Shown here: in pieces, positions 1 to 5,994 of the stretch
Layout: each line of letters starts with the position of its first letter
Position numbering within the stretch: position 1 is the first letter of the stretch
NCBI GenBank assembly: GCA_020630455.1
Contig: JAHDBK010000014.1
Location: forward strand, 10,845 to 17,428
DNA length: 6,584 bases
Source: Saprospiraceae bacterium
GTDB taxonomy: Bacteria; Bacteroidota; Bacteroidia; Chitinophagales; Saprospiraceae
Reading direction: 5' to 3'
Position numbers and translations under genes: made by a program
Notes under the pieces: generated by a model
What the model saw: the letters and a program-made list of their open reading frames with translations, nothing else
Database searches by the model: none
Told to the model about the DNA's origin: nothing

Positions 1-729
1 CATAAATCTATATTCGTCATCATCTAATAGTTCAACAAACTCTGGAGTCTTCACCCATTCTGTCCCACATATATATACATCATCTCCTGCATCAGCAGGT
101 TCTTCGTTAATAACATATAAATCAACAGTATCCCTTCTAATACAAGATTTTCTTTGAGAAATAAGTATTAATTTTCCAATTCCTCCAGGAAAAAATCTAT
201 CTACAGATATATCTATGCTTGAACCATTATTCGTGAAGTTCATACCTAGTTCTTCCTTTTCATCAAACTCAATGGCTACCCAGCTGTACATAACAGTTGG
301 GTCTGGACTAGGGACACTTATAGTCCCTGAAGTACAAAATTCATAAGAAGGATTTAAAAGTGGATTGGGAATTGTAGCATCTAATCTATAAATTACTCTA
401 TCTGTCGTAGTTCCTGAGGCATCAGGGCAAGTACCTAATATTTCAAATATATATTGACCTGGTATAATCACATTTGAAACCGTAGTCACCAAATTATTTG
501 GGTTATCTATATTTACATTACTCCCTATGGGTTCAGATACCACTGACCAGGCTACAGGCACAGGGTTTCCTCCTGGATCATTTGCATTTCCAAATAATGT
601 CCATATTTCAGCTTCATCCTCACACATTGCATAAGGAACCCCTGCATTTACAGTACATGTTTGAGAGTAGATACTTTGAGAATTATGCAATAGAATTATA
701 ATCAAAACGTATCGTATTAGTTTTGTCAT
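1..729 (-). CDS. Secreted Ig/PKD-like repeat protein, N-terminal part (C-terminus beyond window)
   Basis: This reading frame runs from an ATG at 729 to the left edge without a stop, giving the first 243 residues of a longer protein. Residues 1-23 form a Sec signal peptide: a short basic start (MTKLIRY), a hydrophobic core (VLIIILL) and a probable cleavage near SIYSQ. The mature part has no membrane segment and looks like tandem beta-sandwich modules. A Gly-x-x-x-x-x-Cys pattern recurs around residues 27-38 (NAGVPYAMCEDE) and 211-222 (PADAGDDVYICG), with scattered Cys and many Thr/Asn/Pro. This resembles the 'AG-D..-C-G' repeats of large Bacteroidota surface proteins that often end in a gliding-motility/type IX secretion C-terminal domain. 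That tail would lie outside the window, so type IX export is inference. It is divergent from recG. Function is unknown; adhesion or a cell-surface role is plausible. The coding call is firm, the family call moderate. Confidence 0.82.
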   Translation of the reverse strand, partial: MTKLIRYVLIIILLHNSQSIYSQTCTVNAGVPYAMCEDEAEIWTLFGNANDPGGNPVPVAWSVVSEPIGSNVNIDNPNNLVTTVSNVIIPGQYIFEILGTCPDASGTTTDRVIYRLDATIPNPLLNPSYEFCTSGTISVPSPDPTVMYSWVAIEFDEKEELGMNFTNNGSSIDISVDRFFPGGIGKLILISQRKSCIRRDTVDLYVINEEPADAGDDVYICGTEWVKTPEFVELLDDDEYRFM

Positions 730-1028
730 AGTTTTTATATGTTCATTAAAAATATATACAAAAGACACCAACAATCATACCAATTTCAATTGTTATATTA
801 ATAGTAATAACACAGTTACAAAATTTATAAATAACTAATAATCAGTACATTAAACTTTTAGTTAAACTATAAATTAAAATAAAAAAACAGATATAATTCA
901 TTCATATAGAAGTAATTATAAAAACAATTGCATTTAATAAAAATTAACATATATAATTAAAAAATATATTTTTGTTTTGTTGGAAAATAAATTCAATAAA
1001 TAAAGAAATTTCTTTATCTTTGTATATA
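730..1028. other. AT-rich divergent intergenic region
   Basis: About 300 bp separate the secreted-protein gene from recG. The stretch is very AT-rich and holds no convincing small gene. The only promoter motif I can support is the recG -7 element at its right end. A short direct repeat TTAAACT occurs at 850-856 and 862-868, 12 bp apart. I found no clear -7 motif for the leftward gene, so its promoter is not assigned. Confidence 0.6.
1015..1022 (+). promoter_or_regulatory. Bacteroidota-type -7 promoter element of recG
   Basis: TATCTTTG matches the Bacteroidota sigma-A -7 consensus TAnnTTTG exactly. It lies 6 bp before the chosen recG ATG (1029), so transcription would begin at or next to the start codon. 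No good TTG -33 element sits at the expected 19-21 bp spacing (TTC at 992-994 is the nearest), so promoter strength is uncertain. Confidence 0.55.
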
Positions 1029-3140
1029 ATGTCGATATTAGAAACCAAAATAGAATTTGTAAAAGGGGTGGGTCCTCAAAGGGCAGAATTATTTAAAACA
1101 GAATTAGGTATTTTTACTTATAATGATGCCTTAATGCACTTTCCTTTTCGTTATGTTGACAAAACGACCTTTCATCAAATTAAAGATATTGGGCCATATA
1201 CAGATGGAGAAAATGTACAACTCAAAGGAATATTAAGACGGTTAGATACAGTAGGACAAGGAAGAGGAAAAAGGCTGAGTGGCGTTTTAAGAGATGATAC
1301 AGGAGCTATAGAATTAGTTTGGTTTAAAGGAGCAAATTGGTTACAAAAAAGTTTACAAATAGGAGGAGAATATATCGTTTTTGGTAGGGTAAATAATTTT
1401 AAAGGAAAAATCAGTATTCCTCACCCTGAAATTGAATTAGCAGCCCAACAAAGTGAAACAGCTGCTCAAACTCTAGCGCCAGTTTATCCCAGCACAGACA
1501 AACTCAATAATAAAGGATTGGATGCAAAAGGACAACGCAAAGTAATTGCTGCTATTTTTGATAAAATAAAGGAAAAAGACATTATTGAAACTTTGCCTCA
1601 ATACATGCTTGATAAATATAAATTCCCTAATAGATATACTGCTTTAAAACACATTCACTTCCCTTCACATCCAATTGAATTAAAAAAAGCGAGTCAACGT
1701 TTAAAATTTGAAGAATTATTTTTTTTACAATTAAGGTTATTACAAATAAAAAAGAACAGAAAAAATACTATAAAAGGCTACCCTTTTGAAAAGGTAGGCG
1801 ATTATTTTTTAAATTTCTATAATGAAAAACTTCCTTTTGAATTAACAAATGCACAGAAAAGAGTTATCAAAGAAATCAGAAAAGATATAGGAAGTGGTAG
1901 GCAAATGAATAGACTTCTTCAAGGAGATGTGGGAAGTGGAAAAACAATGGTTGCATTATTGTGTATGTTGATTGCATTAGACAATAACTACCAGACCTGC
2001 TTGATGGCTCCAACCGAAATTTTAGCACAACAACATTTTGAATCTATTCATGAATATCTAGGAGAAACAGATATCAATATTGGATACTTGACGGGCAGTG
2101 TGAAAGGCAAAAAAAGACAAGCTTTATTAGAGGCTTTAGAAAATGGAGAGATACATATTTTAGTTGGCACTCACGCCGTATTAGAAGACCCTGTTATATT
2201 CAAAAATTTAGGATTAGCTATTACTGATGAACAACATCGATTTGGTGTTAAGCAAAGGGGTAGATTATGGAAAAAAAGCAAACCCCATCCTCCTCATATT
2301 TTAGTCATGACCGCTACGCCAATTCCTAGGACTTTAGCGATGACTATTTATGGTGATTTAGATGTATCTGTTATTGATGAGTTACCTCCTGGAAGAAAAG
2401 AGATACAAACCATCCACAAATATGAAAGTGGTAGATTGAGAGTATTAGGTTTTATGAAGCAAGAAATAGCCAAGGGAAGACAAGTATATGTAGTTTATCC
2501 ATTAATACAAGAATCAGAAAAATTAGATTTAAAAAATTTACAAGAAGGATACGAAGCTTTATTGAGGGATTTCCCTCAGCCTGATTATCAGATAAGTGTT
2601 GTACACGGCAAAATGAAAGCCAAAGATAAAGATTTTGAAATGCAACGCTTTGTAAAAGGCGAAACACAAATAATGGTGGCAACTACTGTAATAGAAGTTG
2701 GAGTAAATGTTCCTAATGCTTCCGTCATGGTTATAGAAAATACAGAAAGATTTGGATTATCTCAACTCCATCAATTAAGGGGACGAGTAGGACGTGGAGC
2801 AGAACAATCTTATTGTATTTTAATGACTGGAGATAAACTTTCAAATGATGGTAGAGAACGCATCCAAACCATGTGTAGAACCAATAACGGTTTTGAAATC
2901 GCCGATGCAGATTTAAGATTGCGTGGTCCAGGGAATATTGAAGGAACTCAACAAAGTGGTATCATCAACTTTAAGTTAGCTGATTTAGCAAAAGATGGAA
3001 AAATTTTACAAGCAGCACGACACCAAGCAGAAGAAATATTAGATAGTGATGTTCTTTTTGGAAAACCTGAACATTTGCCTATTAAAATATTCATGCAAAA
3101 TTATCAAAAGAAAACTAAGGGTTGGTCAAAAATTTCTTAA
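1029..3140 (+). CDS. recG: ATP-dependent DNA helicase RecG
   Basis: RecG is a cytoplasmic superfamily 2 double-stranded DNA translocase that regresses stalled replication forks, migrates Holliday junctions and removes R- and D-loops. The 703-residue product is of normal family length. The N-terminus carries the helix-hairpin-helix-like phrase FVKGVGPQRAELF. An OB-fold 'wedge' domain follows at about residues 60-170, then the helicase core: Q-motif LTNAQ (272-276), Walker A GDVGSGKT (299-306), Walker B/motif II DEQH (400-403), motif III TATPIPRT (428-435) and motif VI QLRGRVGRG (582-590). The C-terminal RecG domain is present. An in-frame ATG at 972 would add 19 residues unlike the family and would place the promoter inside the gene, so I chose 1029 (MSILETKIEF). 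It is transcribed alone, divergent from the secreted-protein gene and convergent with the H-NOX operon. No defect is visible. Confidence 0.97.
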   Translation: MSILETKIEFVKGVGPQRAELFKTELGIFTYNDALMHFPFRYVDKTTFHQIKDIGPYTDGENVQLKGILRRLDTVGQGRGKRLSGVLRDDTGAIELVWFKGANWLQKSLQIGGEYIVFGRVNNFKGKISIPHPEIELAAQQSETAAQTLAPVYPSTDKLNNKGLDAKGQRKVIAAIFDKIKEKDIIETLPQYMLDKYKFPNRYTALKHIHFPSHPIELKKASQRLKFEELFFLQLRLLQIKKNRKNTIKGYPFEKVGDYFLNFYNEKLPFELTNAQKRVIKEIRKDIGSGRQMNRLLQGDVGSGKTMVALLCMLIALDNNYQTCLMAPTEILAQQHFESIHEYLGETDINIGYLTGSVKGKKRQALLEALENGEIHILVGTHAVLEDPVIFKNLGLAITDEQHRFGVKQRGRLWKKSKPHPPHILVMTATPIPRTLAMTIYGDLDVSVIDELPPGRKEIQTIHKYESGRLRVLGFMKQEIAKGRQVYVVYPLIQESEKLDLKNLQEGYEALLRDFPQPDYQISVVHGKMKAKDKDFEMQRFVKGETQIMVATTVIEVGVNVPNASVMVIENTERFGLSQLHQLRGRVGRGAEQSYCILMTGDKLSNDGRERIQTMCRTNNGFEIADADLRLRGPGNIEGTQQSGIINFKLADLAKDGKILQAARHQAEEILDSDVLFGKPEHLPIKIFMQNYQKKTKGWSKIS

Positions 3141-3144
3141 ACCC
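3119..3144. terminator. Possible bidirectional terminator at the recG / response regulator junction
   Basis: GGGTT (3119-3123) pairs with AACCC (3140-3144) around a 16-nt loop. The structure starts inside the last recG codons and ends just before the response regulator stop codon on the other strand. Read leftward, the stem is followed by the T-rich TTAGTTTTCTTTTG, which suits an intrinsic terminator for the minus-strand operon. Read rightward, the following sequence is only moderately T-rich. The short stem and large loop make this tentative. Confidence 0.33.
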
Positions 3145-3145
3145 A

Positions 3146-3592
3146 TCATTGTTGTTTTACTCCAAAAAATTGTTCTATAATTTCGGATATACCTTCTTTA
3201 TCTAAAGGTTTATTGACATATTCTTTTATTTCTATAAATTGAGATGCTTTCCTTTCGTCTGAAGAATTTAGAGAAGTGGTTAACATACATATCACGATTT
3301 TGGCTTTGGTAGACTCTGGCAATTTAGCATATTCTTCCAAAAACTCAAAACCATCCATAACGGGCATATTAATATCCAAAAATATCAAATCTGGAGTATG
3401 ATTTTTATTTGGATTAGATTGATTAAGTTTTTCTTGATTTATTAGATAGTCTAGTGCTTCTCTTCCATTATTACAAACAGCGACTTCTCCTTTAAACCCC
3501 AATTCCATGGTCAATACAGACTCATTATAAAAATTATTGACCTCGTCATCATCAACTAATAATATTTTAGATAAATTTTCTATAGCTTTCAT
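3146..3592 (-). CDS. Single-domain CheY-like response regulator of the H-NOX operon
   Basis: The 148-residue protein is a receiver domain with nothing attached. All active-site residues are visible: the acidic pair D14/D15 in LLVDDDE, phosphoacceptor D73 in IFLDINMPVMDG, the switch Thr T105 in CMLTT, and K128 in YVNKPLD. A hydrophilic loop rich in Asn, Lys and Gln (about residues 53-66) precedes the phosphoacceptor strand, as in some stand-alone receivers. It is the last gene of the operon; its ATG lies 4 bp after the kinase stop codon. The likely role is to accept phosphate from the upstream HNOBA kinase and pass the signal by protein contact or onward phosphotransfer, because there is no DNA-binding, EAL/GGDEF or HD domain. 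The downstream target cannot be read from the window. Confidence 0.93.
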   Translation of the reverse strand: MKAIENLSKILLVDDDEVNNFYNESVLTMELGFKGEVAVCNNGREALDYLINQEKLNQSNPNKNHTPDLIFLDINMPVMDGFEFLEEYAKLPESTKAKIVICMLTTSLNSSDERKASQFIEIKEYVNKPLDKEGISEIIEQFFGVKQQ

Positions 3593-3596
3593 CGTA

Positions 3597-4775
3597 TTAT
3601 TTTAATGGTAATTCAAATTTAAATGTAGTTCCTCTATCAATTTCACTCTCTATTTCTATATTACAATCGTATTTATTCAATATTTTTTTGATTAAATACA
3701 ATCCAATACCTGAGCCTGTAATTCCTGAATCTGCATGAAAACGGCTAAACATCGTAAATATTTTATCTTTAAATACTTCTAAATCCATTCCTCTACCATT
3801 ATCTGAAAATATAATCAATGCTTTGTTGTTTTTATACGTCGAATGAATATGGATGACAGGGTCTCTTTTTTCGGATTTATATTTAATAGCATTATTTAGC
3901 AAATTTTGAAAAATACTTCTCAAATCATCTTTTATAAAATATACCGTATCAATTGTACTAAAATCGACATTAACAACCGCATTTGATTCATCAATACTTT
4001 GTTGTAAACTTTCTTGAATAAAATTGAATGATTCTCTTAGACTACATTTTTCAGCTTGAATATCATTTTGCTTTTCTAAACGTGATAATTCTAAGAAATC
4101 TTTAATCGTTTCTAATAATTTTTGAGAAGAATTAAAAGCATAATTTAGAATTTTATCTGCTCTAGTTTCTACATCTATACCCATTTCACGTTGAAGCATA
4201 TTCAACATATTATTAATATTAATAGCAGGAGCCCTCAAATCATGGGTTAATCTATAAGTAAAAGTATCAAGAGATTCATTCACCTCTTTGAGTGCTTTAT
4301 TATTTTTTTTGAGTTTAGCTGCTAATAACTGAGCATCTTGTAAAGCTGAAGTTTGTATTTGCAGAGCAAAGAGAAAATGACTAATCGAATCATGCACAGC
4401 AAAATCTTGTAAATTCAAATTAATATCATTCAAATCAGTAAAACTCCTCAATAATGGACTCCCTAAAAAACAAATGGTATTATTGAGCTTATCATGATAC
4501 ATTTGTCCCCTAAACTTTAATTGCTCTTTTAAAGAAGCTTTAAAAATAAACAAAGAGGGTTGATGTTTTATAAATGATTCAAAATCATCTATTCTTAAAG
4601 GTCTTTCCACTGAAAAGAAATCATAAAACATACTCCCTTTAGGTATTTCTAACAACTTATGCATAGAAGTACCTACTTTTTGAATAATTAAGTCCTTATC
4701 CATTACCAAATGGAATGGAAATAAATCATCTAAAAAAGTATGATTGCCTTCTGATATGTTATGATTTCTAACCAA
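3597..4775 (-). CDS. hnoK: HNOBA-domain sensor histidine kinase, partner of H-NOX
   Basis: This soluble 392-residue histidine kinase has no membrane segment. Residues about 18-155 match the HNOBA (H-NOX-associated, PAS-like) domain of soluble guanylate cyclase: it opens with FPFH (19-22), has a VERP segment (56-59), then FRGQM (88-92) and CFLGSP (102-107), and ends with VHDS (127-130). A coiled coil (about 135-170) leads to the DHp domain, with phospho-accepting H178 in THDLRAP. The HATPase domain shows the N-box QNLLNNAIKY (290-299), G1 DNGRGM (325-330), an F-box near 339-347 and G2 GSGIGL (354-359). The start is TTG at 4775: an in-frame TAA lies three codons upstream, and the first ATG (Met25) would remove FPFH. 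The gene begins 2 bp after the H-NOX stop, suggesting translational coupling. H-NOX probably controls autophosphorylation through HNOBA, with transfer to the adjacent receiver. The symbol hnoK is used by analogy with other H-NOX-linked kinases. Confidence 0.93.
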   Translation of the reverse strand: MVRNHNISEGNHTFLDDLFPFHLVMDKDLIIQKVGTSMHKLLEIPKGSMFYDFFSVERPLRIDDFESFIKHQPSLFIFKASLKEQLKFRGQMYHDKLNNTICFLGSPLLRSFTDLNDINLNLQDFAVHDSISHFLFALQIQTSALQDAQLLAAKLKKNNKALKEVNESLDTFTYRLTHDLRAPAININNMLNMLQREMGIDVETRADKILNYAFNSSQKLLETIKDFLELSRLEKQNDIQAEKCSLRESFNFIQESLQQSIDESNAVVNVDFSTIDTVYFIKDDLRSIFQNLLNNAIKYKSEKRDPVIHIHSTYKNNKALIIFSDNGRGMDLEVFKDKIFTMFSRFHADSGITGSGIGLYLIKKILNKYDCNIEIESEIDRGTTFKFELPLK

Positions 4776-4777
4776 TA

Positions 4778-5329
4778 TTATTTAGAATGATACTTAATTA
4801 AATATTCATGGCTATTTTCTTTCTCTTCTATATTGCCTAAATGATTAACATCTACTTCAATACCAAACCTTTTACCTAAGCCCTTTAATAATCCTACCAC
4901 AAATCTTGCCAAACCTGGTCTATCGCTATGATATTCAAACCTAAAAGTCTCATCATCTATTTCTTCACAATAAAAAGAAGGTGGTCGTAATTCTGTAAAA
5001 GACTGAGCGATATGTGAATGCATATTATCTAAATTATTTAGAAAATCAGGAAAAGACCTGCCCGCTAAATCTAATAAATGTGCATAGCCTTCTACCATAG
5101 AAAATTCTATCCAATATTCTCCAAATCCTTCTAGAATATCCCCAGCATCAATGCCTAAATGTTCAGAAGCTGCCCCAACAATATTATAAGTAATTTCATC
5201 AGGATAGGCTTGCATACTAACAAAAGCTTCCTCCTCTACTTTAGCATTTTCTTTAATAATCTGCCAAACATCATAACCATGACCTTTAATTACAAAATCT
5301 TGTGCAGCTTTATTTACTAGTCCGTACAT
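4778..5329 (-). CDS. hnoX: H-NOX haem nitric oxide/oxygen-binding sensor protein
   Basis: This 183-residue stand-alone H-NOX (HNOB) protein is a cytoplasmic b-type haem sensor, homologous to the N-terminal domain of animal soluble guanylate cyclase. It starts with the hallmark MYGLVNKA, has the YPDE segment (42-45) and carries the proximal haem ligand H104 in NLDNMHSHI. The conserved prolines are in RPPSF (115-119), and the Y133-x-S135-x-R137 motif that holds the haem propionates is present. By hand alignment the distal position that is Tyr140 in oxygen-binding Thermoanaerobacter H-NOX is Phe143 here, which favours NO binding and oxygen exclusion. The only cysteine, C121, aligns with guanylate cyclase beta1 Cys122. 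The C-terminal zinc-cysteine cluster of some proteobacterial H-NOX proteins is absent. It is the first gene of the operon, ahead of the HNOBA kinase, which is its expected partner. The length is normal for the family and the ATG start fits the conserved N-terminus. Confidence 0.96.
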   Translation of the reverse strand: MYGLVNKAAQDFVIKGHGYDVWQIIKENAKVEEEAFVSMQAYPDEITYNIVGAASEHLGIDAGDILEGFGEYWIEFSMVEGYAHLLDLAGRSFPDFLNNLDNMHSHIAQSFTELRPPSFYCEEIDDETFRFEYHSDRPGLARFVVGLLKGLGKRFGIEVDVNHLGNIEEKENSHEYLIKYHSK

Positions 5330-5369
5330 AATTAAATGTTTATTTTTAATAAATTTTAAAAAATCAAAT

Positions 5370-5400
5370 CAAATATATATTATAATTTTAAACAATACAA
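5370..5400 (-). promoter_or_regulatory. Promoter of the H-NOX / kinase / receiver operon
   Basis: On the minus strand a -33 TTG (5400-5398) is followed after 20 bp by TATATTTG (5377-5370), an exact match to the Bacteroidota TAnnTTTG -7 element. The spacing fits the phylum's sigma-A consensus. The predicted transcript starts near 5363, giving a leader of roughly 34 nt before the H-NOX ATG. I saw no convincing operator palindrome beside it. Confidence 0.6.
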
Positions 5401-5419
5401 TATATTACATATATATTTA

Positions 5420-5785
5420 ATGATAAAAACAGCATCCATAAACATGAATAATTTGTTTAAATATTATTTTTTTATTGGCTTGAGTAGCTTATTGGTATCT
5501 ATTCCTTTAACTTATCTAAGTCTAGCTTTTTTAGTATACGCAATTAGTTCTTATTTTGTTGAGATTTCTGGTATTTTTAAACCGATTAGCACCTATTTTT
5601 TATTAACATCTATATCTTTAAACATTTTTTCTGTTTCACTTTTTCTTTCTTCTCTTTTATTTTTATTTAAAAATAACGAGAAAATATTGAAGGTTTCCTT
5701 GATGACAAGGATTGTATTTTATATTTTTTTAATAATATCAACAATCATCATATTAATAGGTGTATATCTGAATAAATTTGTTTAG
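5420..5785 (+). CDS. Small hypothetical multi-pass membrane protein
   Basis: I do not recognise this 121-residue protein. It is strongly hydrophobic, with about three, possibly four, membrane segments near residues 16-47 (long, perhaps a hairpin), 56-83 and 97-117. A charged loop at about 84-97 (KNNEKILK...R) separates the last two. There are no cysteines or obvious catalytic residues. An internal ATG at 5444 (Met9, MNNLFKYYF) is an equally good start and would sit 24 bp after a weak -7-like TATATTTA (5412-5419). It is divergent from the H-NOX operon across 90 bp, so shared regulation is possible but unproven. AT-rich DNA can produce hydrophobic open frames by chance. The clear alternation of hydrophobic stretches with polar loops argues for a real gene. 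Confidence 0.62.
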   Translation: MIKTASINMNNLFKYYFFIGLSSLLVSIPLTYLSLAFLVYAISSYFVEISGIFKPISTYFLLTSISLNIFSVSLFLSSLLFLFKNNEKILKVSLMTRIVFYIFLIISTIIILIGVYLNKFV

Positions 5786-5844
5786 AGCATATTTAAAAAT
5801 ATACTCATCAACAATAAGCTTTAAACTTTGTTATTAGAGTATAT
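5785..5844 (+). terminator. Hairpin cluster after the membrane-protein gene, probable terminator
   Basis: Immediately at the stop codon, GAGCATAT (5785-5792) can pair with ATATACTC (5799-5806) with one mismatch. The same ATATACTC can instead pair perfectly with GAGTATAT (5837-5844). That longer hairpin is extended inside by AACAA/TTGTT and AG/CT pairing and is followed by a T-run at 5850-5854. The simplest role is an intrinsic terminator for the membrane-protein gene. The two folds exclude each other. Confidence 0.4.
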
Positions 5845-5902
5845 CTACATTTTTATTGCTTAAAATATTGACTTCAAGTTTAATGAATTTTATACATAGC
5901 TT

Positions 5903-5940
5903 TAATTAAATAAATTTTATAACTAAAATTTATTTAATTA
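5903..5940. repeat. Perfect 17-bp inverted repeat upstream of the Fur-family gene
   Basis: TAATTAAATAAATTTTA (5903-5919) is repeated as its exact reverse complement at 5924-5940, with the 4-nt spacer TAAC. Both arms are pure A/T. It ends 15 bp before the -7 element of the downstream Fur-family gene, so it covers the -33 region. It could be an operator, for example for autoregulation, or an RNA hairpin from upstream transcription. It lacks a following T-run on the plus strand, so it is not a typical terminator. Confidence 0.6.
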
Positions 5941-5954
5941 TAAAAAAAATTCTT

Positions 5955-5962
5955 TATTTTTG
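5955..5962 (+). promoter_or_regulatory. -7 promoter element of the Fur-family gene
   Basis: TATTTTTG matches TAnnTTTG. Transcription would start near 5969 and give a leader of about 26 nt before the ATG at 5995. There is no TTG at the expected -33 position, which instead lies within the AT-only inverted repeat; such a weak -33 could leave the promoter dependent on or open to a regulator. Confidence 0.5.
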
Positions 5963-5994
5963 CTAACACTTCATTTAGGACATAGATCATAGTA

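Noticed and set aside
498..701. Plus-strand open frame of 67 codons
   Set aside because: It lies antisense to the secreted-protein gene, which has a signal peptide and continuous domain-like sequence; the product is low-complexity His/Leu/Gln-rich and has no family features.
850..868. TTAAACT direct repeat with 12-bp spacing as a regulator site
   Set aside because: A seven-base A/T-rich repeat is expected by chance in this composition and no promoter could be placed beside it.
972..1028. Upstream ATG as the recG start
   Set aside because: The extra 19 residues do not fit the RecG N-terminus and would overlap the -7 promoter motif at 1015-1022.
2452..2682. Minus-strand open frame of 76 codons
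   Set aside because: It lies fully inside recG, opposite conserved helicase motifs, and reads as a shadow frame.
1029..3140. Alternative identity as Mfd or PriA helicase
   Set aside because: No UvrB-like or RNA polymerase-interaction domain as in Mfd and no zinc-binding cysteine cluster as in PriA; wedge domain and motifs fit RecG.
5330..5419. Operator palindrome for an NO-responsive regulator between the divergent genes
   Set aside because: Several AT-rich near-palindromes exist but none is long or precise enough to separate from base composition.
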